In this document: piece after piece, positions 55,689 to 63,436 of the stretch | How the letters are laid out: each line of letters opens with the position of its first letter | Position numbering within the stretch: the first letter of the stretch is position 1 | Source of the DNA: Alphaproteobacteria bacterium GM202ARS2 | Lineage (GTDB): Bacteria; Pseudomonadota; Alphaproteobacteria; GM7ARS4 | Assembly (NCBI GenBank): GCA_014323835.1 | Contig: JACONH010000007.1 | Location: 1 to 63,436 of the forward strand | Direction of reading: 5' to 3' | DNA: 63,436 nt | Made by a program: the position numbers and the translations under genes | The notes under the pieces: model-generated | Seen by the model: only the letters and a program-made list of their open reading frames with translations | What the model was told of the DNA's origin: nothing | Database searches by the model: none

Positions 55689-56996
55689 TCACTGTCGTGC
55701 GATAAGATGAACAAAAGAGCCCGCCACTTTGTCTTGCATCAATCCAATGGGATGTCCCGTTGTTTCATCGATGAACAAGCCCTGATTCTTTTGTGTATCA
55801 GTCACCCGTGCATAATGGAATTCGTGTCCTCGCCATCGTGTGCCTTGTGTTCCCAAAGGCGTATCCCGTGGACAACGCACCTGCCGATAAGCAAGAGCCA
55901 GCTGCGGTTCGTCTATGCTGGTGCGACAAGGCAACAAACCTGCCATCTCGTGCCATTGTCCTTCTCTATCACACAACGCCCGCCCCAGAGTCATGAATCC
56001 ACCACATTCGCCATAGACAAAAACACCCCGCCCCGCACAAGCACGCAAGCCACCCAAAAAACGTCTGTTACTCGCCAATCTCCCCGCATAACGTTCCGGA
56101 TACCCCCCAGGCAAAAAGACAACGTCCGAATCCAACGGCGGTGCTTCATCCGCAAGAGGCGAAAAAAACGTCACGTCACGCCCACCCTTCCGCCATGCCT
56201 GTCGCATCCAGCCATAAACAAAACAAAAAGCATCATCATAAGCAACCGCCAGACGCTGCCCACCAAACAAAACATCGATACCTGCTTGCGAGCCCTCTTG
56301 TGCGCCTTGCCCATAATCAAGCGGTTGCATCATCGCGCACAAGCCCGCCACATCCACGTGCTCGCGCACAGTGTCCGCAATCCCCTGTATAACCGCTTCG
56401 TTGCCTTTATGCTCCCAAGACGGCACCAACCCCAACAGACGTTGCGGTAACGCCATTTCCACACGGCGCGGCACCATGCCATAAATGGCTATACCTTCTG
56501 CCTCCAAAGCCGCGCGCAACAAGTCTCGGTGACGTTGCCCACCCACTCGGTTGACAATGACTCCGCCCACCGCAACACCCATCCGCGCCGCTCGCGCCCG
56601 AAAACCATCGGCAACAGCAACCACCGACTCAGCCATTGCCGACACATCAATCACTAAAACGACCGGGCTCCCCAAATACGCCGCCACCTCCGCCGTCGAA
56701 CACCCCACACCCTTATCAAACAAACCCATAACACCCTCGACAACCAAATGCGTACACCCCGAATCCGCTTCATCCGCCACCATCGCCGCCAAACGCCGAT
56801 GCCCCAATGCCCACAAATCACACAATAAACTCGGACGCTGGCTTGCCAACTCGTGAAAGGACGGATCAATATAGTCAGGCCCCACCTTGCCGCCACAAAC
56901 CCGCACGCCTTGCTCTCGTAACACCCGCAATAAGCCACTCACTATCACGGTTTTACCGCTACCCGAACACACCGAGCCTATAACCACACCACGCAT
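55689..56996 (-). CDS. cobB: Cobyrinate/hydrogenobyrinate a,c-diamide synthase
   Basis: 435 residues: ATP-binding P-loop IGSVCSGSGKTVIVSGL, GKVGPDYIDPSFHEL, GVMGLFDKG, then a class I glutamine amidotransferase domain with the catalytic Cys in VFVYGECGGFMTLG. The enzyme amidates the corrin ring in cobalamin synthesis. No other cob/cbi gene is near. ATG at 56996 is taken because the conserved region starts there; GTG/ATG codons five positions earlier are possible. Ends six bases... the lptB stop lies 22 bases upstream of this start. Confidence 0.9.
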   Translation of the reverse strand: MRGVVIGSVCSGSGKTVIVSGLLRVLREQGVRVCGGKVGPDYIDPSFHELASQRPSLLCDLWALGHRRLAAMVADEADSGCTHLVVEGVMGLFDKGVGCSTAEVAAYLGSPVVLVIDVSAMAESVVAVADGFRARAARMGVAVGGVIVNRVGGQRHRDLLRAALEAEGIAIYGMVPRRVEMALPQRLLGLVPSWEHKGNEAVIQGIADTVREHVDVAGLCAMMQPLDYGQGAQEGSQAGIDVLFGGQRLAVAYDDAFCFVYGWMRQAWRKGGRDVTFFSPLADEAPPLDSDVVFLPGGYPERYAGRLASNRRFLGGLRACAGRGVFVYGECGGFMTLGRALCDREGQWHEMAGLLPCRTSIDEPQLALAYRQVRCPRDTPLGTQGTRWRGHEFHYARVTDTQKNQGLFIDETTGHPIGLMQDKVAGSFVHLIARQ

Positions 56997-57017
56997 CACA
57001 TCCACACCCACAAAAGC

Positions 57018-57767
57018 CTACCAGTCGAACTGCCGACCCAAATAATATTCCCGCACCGCCTTATTGGAAACAATCTCACCGGGTGTGCCCTCAACAATAA
57101 TATCGCCATCATGCAACACATAAGCCCTATCAATAATTTTCAACGTATCCCGCACATTATGATCCGTAATCAAAACACCCAACCCTCGCCGTTTCAAGTG
57201 ACCAACCAACTCCCGAATATCATGCACCGCTATAGGATCAATGCCCGCCAAAGGCTCATCGAGCAAAATATAGTTGGGACGCGCCGCTAAACAACGAGCA
57301 ATCTCAACGCGGCGACGCTCACCACCCGATAACGTCAGCGAATCGGCACGGCGCAGATGCGAAATAGAAAACTCGGCAAGCAACGCATCCAAAAAAACAT
57401 GACGTTGCTCGATGTCGGGCTCGACCACCTCCAACACCGAGAGAATGTTTTCTTCCACGCTCAAGCCTCGGAACACCGATGCCTCCTGCGGTAAATAGCC
57501 CAGCCCATAGCGCGCCCGCAAATACATCGGCAACAACGTCACATCATAGCCATCAACAAAAACCGAACCATGATCCGATACCACCAACCCCGTGATAATA
57601 TGAAAAATTGTCGTTTTGCCCGCACCATTAGGGCCCAACAAGCCGACAATCTCCCCCCGCTTCAGCTCTAAAGAAACATCCTTCAAAATACGCTTTTTAC
57701 GCAACGTCTTGCCCAGCTTATAGACAACGAGACGCCGCCCATCGTCACTCTTTTTACTCTTTGCCAT
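57018..57767 (-). CDS. lptB: LPS export ABC transporter ATPase LptB
   Basis: 249 residues. Walker A GLLGPNGAGKTTIF, Q-loop YLPQEASVFRGLSVEEN, ABC signature LSGGERRRVEIARCLA, Walker B YILLDEPLAGIDP and switch His in LITDHNVRDTL. The YLPQEASVFR stretch is diagnostic of LptB. ATG at 57767 overlaps lptA by 14 bases. Powers extraction of lipopolysaccharide from the inner membrane. Confidence 0.96.
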   Translation of the reverse strand: MAKSKKSDDGRRLVVYKLGKTLRKKRILKDVSLELKRGEIVGLLGPNGAGKTTIFHIITGLVVSDHGSVFVDGYDVTLLPMYLRARYGLGYLPQEASVFRGLSVEENILSVLEVVEPDIEQRHVFLDALLAEFSISHLRRADSLTLSGGERRRVEIARCLAARPNYILLDEPLAGIDPIAVHDIRELVGHLKRRGLGVLITDHNVRDTLKIIDRAYVLHDGDIIVEGTPGEIVSNKAVREYYLGRQFDW

Positions 57768-58662
57768 CGTCCTTGTCCTCATCTAAGTCTTCCACATCGA
57801 AGACACCACGTATGCGCTGTTTTGCACCACCCTGACTCGCCTGACGACCAGCCATAAGGCGACTGACGCCCCGCTTAAAGTCAAAACGAGCATGCTCCCC
57901 ATGTAAATACTGCTCGCCATAATAAATCGCAACATCACCGAGAATATCGGCAATACCGCTGTTCGCATCATACCGCCCCTGCTGACCTGTCACCCGCTGG
58001 CTCGGGTCAGAGGCAAAAACATCACCATAAGCATCCACCTTGTCTAAAACAAGCCCACCTGACGCACTCGTCATAAAATGCGCAACCAACGTATCACCGC
58101 CCAAGACACTCCTACCACGTTCCACTTGCGCACCACCACTCGCAACCGCCAACCTGTTGTCATGCCAATACGTGAACTGTTTGTCAGCACGCAAAATCAT
58201 GTCCTCATGCAAAATTGTCGCTTGATAACCCGACAAAGCCAGCGTCTGATTGACAATATGATAGACGGCTTTCTCGGCATATGCCGAGCCCGAAGGCCCC
58301 TCGAGATAAACATTGCCCGTCGCCTCAATAAGCACAATATGCGCCCCACCCATACCCAGAGACGTATCATTGTCGCTCCCATCATCACCACCCGCCGCAA
58401 CGTGATTGTCATCATACGTAACCGATACCACCTCAGCATGAACCACCATATCATCTTGCTGAACCATAACATCACCACGAGCAATAAAGCGTTTCTCATG
58501 ACGTAACCACTCGATGCCATCCCTAGCTTCAATGTCAATAGGCGTCTCATTAAAGGCGGGAAATAAAATGCCCTGTGCTCGAACAGGCCCCCCTGCCGCC
58601 CCCAGCACAAGAGTCCCTAAGAGCCCCGCCACAACCACACCCGCAACAAAACGCCTCATCAC
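57754..58662 (-). CDS. lptA: Periplasmic LPS transport protein LptA (OstA-like)
   Basis: 302 residues with a signal peptide (cleavage near VRAQ). Repeated OstA strands: FIARGDVMVQQDDMVVHAEVV, IVLIEATGNVYLEG, AVASGGAQVERGRSVLGGDTLVAHF and GIADILGDVAIYYGEQYLHGEHARFDF. Forms the periplasmic bridge for lipopolysaccharide between LptC and LptD. Longer than the E. coli protein owing to a glycine/Asp-rich loop (AAGGDDGSDNDTS) and a charged tail; the first OstA repeats are well kept. Upstream of lptB, which it overlaps. Confidence 0.9.
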   Translation of the reverse strand: MMRRFVAGVVVAGLLGTLVLGAAGGPVRAQGILFPAFNETPIDIEARDGIEWLRHEKRFIARGDVMVQQDDMVVHAEVVSVTYDDNHVAAGGDDGSDNDTSLGMGGAHIVLIEATGNVYLEGPSGSAYAEKAVYHIVNQTLALSGYQATILHEDMILRADKQFTYWHDNRLAVASGGAQVERGRSVLGGDTLVAHFMTSASGGLVLDKVDAYGDVFASDPSQRVTGQQGRYDANSGIADILGDVAIYYGEQYLHGEHARFDFKRGVSRLMAGRQASQGGAKQRIRGVFDVEDLDEDKDDGKE

Positions 58663-58689
58663 AAAATCACCTTTTTTCTATCGATTTTT

Positions 58690-59340
58690 CTACCGGCGGG
58701 CACAAAATGCCGATGCCAACGTTGTATCATCGAGATAATCCAGCTCACCACCAAAAGGTAGCCCCTGCCCAAGCCTCGAAATCACCACGTTCTTATCTGC
58801 CAACAAATCCTCGATATAGTGAGCAGTGGTCTGCCCCTCCAGCGTGGCACTGGTAGCAAGAATAACCTCCCGCACGTTATCCTCTGCCACCCTGTCTACC
58901 AGACGAGCCATGCCCAACGCTTCTGGGTCTTTTCCCTGTAACGCCGACAGCGTCCCGCCCAAAACAAAGTAACGTCCGCGATACGCCCCGCTCCGCTCGA
59001 TAGCCCACACGTCCGAGACACCCTCCACCACACACAACGTATCCTGCTCTCTTGTCGAATCTCGGCATATCGAACACGGGTCTTGCACATCCCAATTGCC
59101 ACACTGCCCACATATCTTTATGTCATCATGTGCCTTCGCCAACGCCGCCGACAGCGGCACCATCACACTGTCACGATGCGTCAACAAATGCAAAACCGCC
59201 CGCCGAGCCGAACGCATACCCATACCCGGCAACTGAGCAAATAACGATATCAAAACATTCAAACCTTGACCTTGACTCCCCCCGCCCTCATCGACCCGCG
59301 TCGCCGGTTGAACATCTGAAGATGAAGACGGCTTAATCAT
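58690..59340 (-). CDS. recR: Recombination mediator RecR
   Basis: 216 residues. Helix-hairpin-helix QLPGMGMRSARRAVLHLL, zinc finger CGQC ... CSIC (Cys77, 80, 89, 92), Toprim domain VVEGVSDVWAIERSGAYRGRYFVLGG and C-terminal Walker-like region RLGQGLPFGGELDYLDDTTL. An N-terminal extension of about 25 residues (Ser/Gly-rich) precedes the core. Start overlaps the dnaX stop (ATGA). RecFOR pathway protein. The ybaB gene often lying between dnaX and recR is absent. Confidence 0.95.
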   Translation of the reverse strand: MIKPSSSSDVQPATRVDEGGGSQGQGLNVLISLFAQLPGMGMRSARRAVLHLLTHRDSVMVPLSAALAKAHDDIKICGQCGNWDVQDPCSICRDSTREQDTLCVVEGVSDVWAIERSGAYRGRYFVLGGTLSALQGKDPEALGMARLVDRVAEDNVREVILATSATLEGQTTAHYIEDLLADKNVVISRLGQGLPFGGELDYLDDTTLASAFCARR

Positions 59341-60767
59341 GACTCGTCACGAACAACCGCATAAGGAAAAGCCTGCCGAACCGCCGCCACCAAAGAATCC
59401 TCCTCACGAGACTCACCAACCGCAGGTTTGCCAACCGCAGGTTTGCCAACCGCAGGTTCTTCCCTAGACTCCGCCTCTTGTGCCTTTTCTTGTATCGGCG
59501 AAGCCGAACCAGAAGGAACTGAAGGAGGCGGTGACGGTGTTACATTCGAAGGTGGCGGTGCCAGTTCTGCCACCAGTTTATCGATGGTCGGCAGATGCAA
59601 GCCGTGCATGACTCGCAGGGCAACGACTTCCAACGCCGCCAGAGCATGCGGTGCCAGGCGGACATCATCGAATCCGGCAACCAGCATTTGCCAAAGACGC
59701 AACAACACCGCTTTCGACAATCCCTGCACCAAAGCATCAGTTTTGTCATTAACCGCCAGCCACGGCGGTGGCGCGTGCCCCATCTTAACCAGCAACACCC
59801 CATAGCTGACATCCAGCAAATCACACAGCAATGACTCTGCTGATGCCCCTCGACCATACAGCGTCCGCACCAACGCCAACGCCCCTTCGCTATCGCCGCG
59901 ACACATCGTATCGAGAAGAGCCACCAAATCATCGCCTTTACTGATGCCAAGCAACGGCACAACGAGGTCGCTCGTGATTTTTTTATCGGTCGCCCCACAA
60001 CACGCCGCATCCAACAACGATAAAGCATCGCGCAACGACCCCTCCGCACGCCGAGCAATAATATGAGCAGCCTGTTCCTCCAAAGAAAAACCCTCCGAGG
60101 ACGCAACCGACACCAAACAAGACGCTATCAAAGACGGCTCAACCCGACCCAAGTCAAAACGCTGACAACGAGACAACACCGTCAACGGTATCTTCTCGGG
60201 CTCCGTTGTCGCAAAAATAAAAATCACATGCGACGGCGGTTCCTCCAACGTCTTCAACAAAGCATTAAATGCCGAACGACTCAACATATGCACCTCGTCC
60301 ACAATACACACCTTGAAACGACCCTGCACCGGCTTATACGGCACATGCTCAATCAACTCACGGATATGATCAACGCCCGTATGACTGGCAGCATCCATCT
60401 CAATCACATCCAAATAACGCTCCGCCAGAATATCTTGGCAAGCCGCACAAACACCACACGGCTTTGCTTGTGGGTCATCCGCCAAACAATTAACCGCCCG
60501 CGCTATCAGCCGCGCCAACGTCGTCTTGCCCGTCCCCCGAGGACCCGCCAACAACAAAGCATGACCCACCCGCTCCGTCGCAACCGCATTCTTTAAGATA
60601 CGCACCACCGTCTCTTGACCCAAAACATCATCAAAAAAACGAGGACGATAACGACGAGCCAACGCTATACGCTCACCTGTAAACGCACCCTCCGCAGACG
60701 CGCTCTCTTTCGGCGCACCAAAAAGGGAAGAATCGTTTTTATCGGACACAGAAGGGGGTAACGTCAT
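59337..60767 (-). CDS. dnaX: DNA polymerase III subunits gamma/tau
   Basis: 476 residues. Clamp-loader ATPase core: RRYRPRFFDDVLGQETVVR, Walker A GPRGTGKT (75-82), zinc-binding Cys94/104/107/110, DEVHMLSRSAFNALLKTLEEPP (DExx and sensor region). The C-terminal part is a short proline/Ser/Glu-rich linker, with three in-frame 15-base repeats encoding PAVGK; the tau-specific tail is small. ATG at 60767 matches family start; the frame extends 17 codons further upstream. Confidence 0.95.
   Translation of the reverse strand: MTLPPSVSDKNDSSLFGAPKESASAEGAFTGERIALARRYRPRFFDDVLGQETVVRILKNAVATERVGHALLLAGPRGTGKTTLARLIARAVNCLADDPQAKPCGVCAACQDILAERYLDVIEMDAASHTGVDHIRELIEHVPYKPVQGRFKVCIVDEVHMLSRSAFNALLKTLEEPPSHVIFIFATTEPEKIPLTVLSRCQRFDLGRVEPSLIASCLVSVASSEGFSLEEQAAHIIARRAEGSLRDALSLLDAACCGATDKKITSDLVVPLLGISKGDDLVALLDTMCRGDSEGALALVRTLYGRGASAESLLCDLLDVSYGVLLVKMGHAPPPWLAVNDKTDALVQGLSKAVLLRLWQMLVAGFDDVRLAPHALAALEVVALRVMHGLHLPTIDKLVAELAPPPSNVTPSPPPSVPSGSASPIQEKAQEAESREEPAVGKPAVGKPAVGESREEDSLVAAVRQAFPYAVVRDES
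59417..59461. repeat. Three 15-bp direct repeats in dnaX
   Basis: Unit CAACCGCAGGTTTGC at 59417 and 59432, with a third, imperfect copy at 59447. They encode repeated PAVGK in the C-terminal linker of DnaX. In-frame, so copy change only alters linker length. Confidence 0.92.
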
Positions 60768-60868
60768 GACACACCACAGCAACACCTTGCAACCATCGTA
60801 GCAAGTCATTATAGACAAACACAGGGGCAGCTGCTAGGCATAAATATCGACAACGACCACCGACTCTT

Positions 60869-61543
60869 ATGGCGATTTATCGACACCAACGTCAGCACAT
60901 GGTTTTTGGGCAGTTGCGTCCTGCTCCCATCACCAACGAGGCTCTTCTTTCTGCCTTTTCTATCCTGCCGCGAGAACGTTTCGTCCGTCCACAACGGCGA
61001 CAAAGTGCCTACTGCGACAGCGACATTCGTTTGGCTCGTAGCCGTTGGCTTTTTGCACCCGCAACCATGGCACGTCTGCTCCAATCCCTCGCTCTTAAGC
61101 CCGATATGCGTGTCATGGTGATTCCCACCGCCAGCGGCTATACCGCAGCTTTATGTGCCTTGCTGGGCGCACACACCACAGCCGTGGACAATCACCCCGT
61201 CCTCAGCCAACAAGCACAAGAGAATTGGCAAAAACAGAGCCTCACCATTCATCATCACCACGGCTCCCTGCAAGACGGATGCCCCCAGAACGCACCCTAT
61301 CAACGTATCATCATCGAAGGCTTTCTGCCCGCCACTGCCCGCAAGACCCTACACGACCAACTCGATGATAACGGCAAACTCGTTGCCACAGAGGACGACA
61401 ACACCCTCGTGGTCGAAACCCGCCACACAGACAACCCAACCGAGACCGATACCACCTCCACCGCATACGTGTCTCGGCATCGTCTTGGCATTCAGCAAGC
61501 CTATCCACTCTTTGATTTTGATGTTTCTACACCGCAAGCTTAA
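60869..61543 (+). CDS. Protein-L-isoaspartate O-methyltransferase-like protein
   Basis: 224 residues of the PCMT family: N-terminal MVFGQLRPAPITNEALLSAF, DVDIRLARSRWLFAPATMARLLQSL, a SAM region MVIPTASGYTAALCALLGA, and the later AVDNHPVLSQQA, YQRIIIEGFLPATARKTL and GKLVATEDD. The canonical EIGTGSGY reads VIPTASGY, so the first glycine of the SAM loop is replaced; activity is uncertain. The gene immediately upstream of tolC in alphaproteobacteria is commonly of this type. Overlaps tolC by 23 bases. Confidence 0.85.
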   Translation: MAIYRHQRQHMVFGQLRPAPITNEALLSAFSILPRERFVRPQRRQSAYCDSDIRLARSRWLFAPATMARLLQSLALKPDMRVMVIPTASGYTAALCALLGAHTTAVDNHPVLSQQAQENWQKQSLTIHHHHGSLQDGCPQNAPYQRIIIEGFLPATARKTLHDQLDDNGKLVATEDDNTLVVETRHTDNPTETDTTSTAYVSRHRLGIQQAYPLFDFDVSTPQA

Positions 61544-62837
61544 TCCCGCCTATCTTGTGCTCTTTGTGTTTGTCGGTTGGTGCTCTCCCGCCTCCGCTCA
61601 GACCCTAGAAGAGACGCTACTCTATGCCTATCAACACAGCCCGCAGTTGCGGGCAGCCCTTGCTCGCCGTAATGCGACAGCGACACAAGTCGGGCAAGCC
61701 CGCGCCAACTTTCTTCCCTCCATATCGGCAGGCGCCCAGTACGCCCGCTCACGAGTGGACAATCAGGGCTTCTTCAATCAAGACGAAAGCCAAAAACCAC
61801 GAGCAGGGCGACTTACAATTACGCAACCCATTTTCAATGGCTTTGCCGACGTCGCCCAATTCAAACGAGCCCAATACATGCGAGACGCCGCCAACCAAGA
61901 ACACGAAGCACAAAAACAAAACGTGCTCTTCGCCGCCGCCAGCGCCTTCTTCGACCTGCTACGAGGCAAAGACCTCCTAGATATCTCCCGCCGTAGCGAA
62001 GGATTCTTTATCGAACAACTGGAGTCAGCCCGTGACCGATTCGAAGTCGGCGAATTGACCTTCACCGATGTTGCCCAAGCAGAAGCACGCCTAGCACAAG
62101 CCAAAGCAGAAACCACCCGTAGCACCGGCAACTACACCATCGCACGAGCACGTTACTATGACGTTGTCGGCATGGATGCCCCCTTTGAACCCGAAACACC
62201 AAAATTCAAATTCCGCCTACCCAAAAGCCTCGACAAAGCCCTCGAGTCAGCCCGTAAAAATCACCCCATGCTCAAAATGAGCATCTACGACCACAACGCC
62301 GCCGAACAAGCCGTCAACGCCGCCATCGGCAGACTCCTGCCCTCCGTTGAAGTCGAAGGAGTCGGACAACGCGCCTTCGATACCATAAGAAAAGGCTCAC
62401 GCAGCGAATCCCTCCAAGTCACAGCCAATGTGTCGATTCCCATCTGGCGCGGCGGTGCCGCCTTCAACAGACTGGAAGAAATACGACAAAATGAACACGC
62501 CCAAAAATACACCATCGTGCAACTGCGGCGCACCATCGACCAAAACGCAAAAATCGCCTGGCAAAGACTCAAAACAACAGAAGCAGAAATAACATCCTAT
62601 AAAGCACAAATACAAGCCAACCGAATCGCCCTCGACGGCGTGCGAGAAGAATCCGCCGTCGGCGACCGCACCGTCCTCGACGTCCTCGACGCCGAAAACG
62701 AACTCTTCCAATCCCTGCAACGACTCATCCAAGCCCAAAGCGACTACCGCAAAGCCGTCTTCCAACTGCTCCGAGACACAGGCACCCTCACCCTCGATAC
62801 CCTCAACATCGCCCGACCAAACCAAACAAACCCATAA
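61521..62837 (+). CDS. tolC: TolC-family outer-membrane efflux/secretion channel
   Basis: 438 residues. Signal peptide ending near SPASA, then QTLEETLLYAYQHSPQLRAALARRNATATQVGQARANFLPSIS, the hallmark of TolC/AggA proteins, and the second repeat beginning near ALESARKNHPMLKMS. Helical barrel segments have long coiled-coil character. ATG at 61521 overlaps the upstream gene; longer upstream reading is in another gene's frame. Exit duct for type I secretion and multidrug efflux; its pump partners are not in the window. Confidence 0.94.
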   Translation: MFLHRKLNPAYLVLFVFVGWCSPASAQTLEETLLYAYQHSPQLRAALARRNATATQVGQARANFLPSISAGAQYARSRVDNQGFFNQDESQKPRAGRLTITQPIFNGFADVAQFKRAQYMRDAANQEHEAQKQNVLFAAASAFFDLLRGKDLLDISRRSEGFFIEQLESARDRFEVGELTFTDVAQAEARLAQAKAETTRSTGNYTIARARYYDVVGMDAPFEPETPKFKFRLPKSLDKALESARKNHPMLKMSIYDHNAAEQAVNAAIGRLLPSVEVEGVGQRAFDTIRKGSRSESLQVTANVSIPIWRGGAAFNRLEEIRQNEHAQKYTIVQLRRTIDQNAKIAWQRLKTTEAEITSYKAQIQANRIALDGVREESAVGDRTVLDVLDAENELFQSLQRLIQAQSDYRKAVFQLLRDTGTLTLDTLNIARPNQTNP

Positions 62838-62930
62838 CTCCCCCTTGAATTCCCCGCCCATAAAGCTTATATTACCCCTTGCAGCTCACCAGAATTGAGC
62901 GCACACACGCCCGTAGGATTTCTCGTAAGA

Positions 62931-62985
62931 ACACGTAGCCCTCACGTAGCCCTCACGTAGCCTTCACATAGCCCTCGCATAGCTC
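62931..62985. repeat. Five tandem 11-bp repeats before the PopZ-like gene
   Basis: Five 11-mers in tandem at 62931, 62942, 62953, 62964 and 62975, consensus TCACGTAGCCC. The second and third are nearly identical; the others carry one to three changes. They end two bases before the start codon at 62988 and would occupy the ribosome-binding region. No gene is seen between 62838 and 62930. Confidence 0.85.
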
Positions 62986-62987
62986 TT

Positions 62988-63436
62988 ATGACAACGAAAG
63001 ATACGCCCTCGAACAAGGATAAAGCAACGGCACAGGACATTCTGCAAGCCATCGACAAGATGGTGCAACAGACTCCGCATGGGTCGCAGACGCACAAACC
63101 GTCGTCGATACCCTCGCCTTCGCCCTCCCCATCGCCGTATCAGTCCCCGCACCAGTCCCCGCACCAGTTTACGTCTGGCTCGCCGTCTTCGTCTCCTATT
63201 GGCACCCCTCGCCCCTCGCCTCGCCCCTCGCCCTCCTCGCCCTCCTCGCCCAACCCACAAGGACAGCCCCCCTCAGCCTATCACCAGCAACAAGACTCCA
63301 TGCGGATGGTTGCCTCCTCCATCGTTGAACACAACACACTATCCCCCCCGCGGGCACCCTCACAGGCACCCGCACAAGAACGTAGTGTACTTCCAACGTT
63401 GCGTAAGTTGGCTCAGACGTCGCCTCCTCCCCCCCC
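62988..63436 (+). CDS. popZ: PopZ-like (DUF2497) polar organising protein, partial at right edge
   Basis: Open frame from ATG at 62988 to the window end, at least 149 residues. A charged N-terminal helix ATAQDILQAIDKMVQQ resembles the EEILASIRRII region of PopZ/DUF2497. A long Pro/Ser-rich linker follows, partly coded by CCTCGCCCT-type repeats (63180-63255), then SMRMVASSIVEHN and LPTLRKLAQ. The conserved C-terminal oligomerisation region would lie beyond the edge. Place after tolC is that of DUF2497 genes in alphaproteobacteria (often followed by valS). In Caulobacter PopZ tethers ParB-parS at the pole, of interest given the parS cluster at 10967. Call rests mostly on context. Confidence 0.68.
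   Translation, partial: MTTKDTPSNKDKATAQDILQAIDKMVQQTPHGSQTHKPSSIPSPSPSPSPYQSPHQSPHQFTSGSPSSSPIGTPRPSPRPSPSSPSSPNPQGQPPSAYHQQQDSMRMVASSIVEHNTLSPPRAPSQAPAQERSVLPTLRKLAQTSPPPP

Overview
The window reads as chromosomal DNA of an alphaproteobacterium. The evidence is gene order: rpiB-glyA-nrdR-ribD-ribE-ribB-ribH-nusB-thiL-hppA-surE-nlpD, ribF-ileS-lspA-(BamF-like lipoprotein)-M16-M16, ubiE-ubiB, lptE-holA, mdh-sucC-sucD, dnaX-recR and a PCMT-like gene-tolC-PopZ-like gene are all arrangements typical of that class. LPS-export genes (lptA, lptB, lptE), TolC and three porins show a Gram-negative envelope. No species name can be given from sequence alone.

Layout. 1-10943 (minus strand) is a compact, partly overlapping housekeeping operon for riboflavin, one-carbon metabolism, thiamine phosphate activation, a proton-pumping pyrophosphatase and stationary-phase/envelope functions; its last gene (LysM lipoprotein) runs off the left edge. 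10967-11250 is a divergent intergenic region carrying eight parS-like 16-bp palindromes in tandem. 11320-16070 (plus) holds a MaoC hydratase, ribF, ileS and lspA. 16134-20377 (minus) is an accessory insert: a single-polypeptide restriction-modification enzyme, a bPH2 membrane protein and a HEPN/MNT toxin-antitoxin-like pair. 20496-23658 (plus) resumes the conserved lspA cluster with a BamF-like lipoprotein and an active/inactive M16 peptidase pair. 23752-29969 is a second accessory block: a type III restriction-modification pair followed by two small paralogous GIY-YIG-like genes with matching promoters and palindromes. 29978-32488 has ubiB, ubiE and tRNA-Val. 32503-37035 (minus) is a third accessory block: a C5 cytosine methyltransferase, a GHKL ATPase and two proteins of unknown function in a tight operon.

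37231-42535 holds a repeat-containing unknown protein, a TPR protein, an aspartoacylase-like enzyme, a RimB-RimK fusion, rpsI, rplM and cutA. 42740-48553 is a phosphate-uptake-like outer-membrane region with two highly acidic porin paralogues, a third porin and PstS. 48675-63436 is mainly housekeeping: a sulfite-oxidase-like protein, ArsC-like protein, carboxylesterase, lptE, holA, an ACT protein, sucD, sucC, mdh, cobB/cbiA, lptB, lptA, recR, dnaX, a PCMT-like protein, tolC and a partial PopZ-like gene.

The most interesting material is the three defence-type inserts, especially the cytosine methyltransferase/GHKL ATPase/two-unknowns operon, together with the parS cluster and the twin small genes sharing one promoter design. 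All function calls rest on motifs, length and context read by eye; no database search was run.
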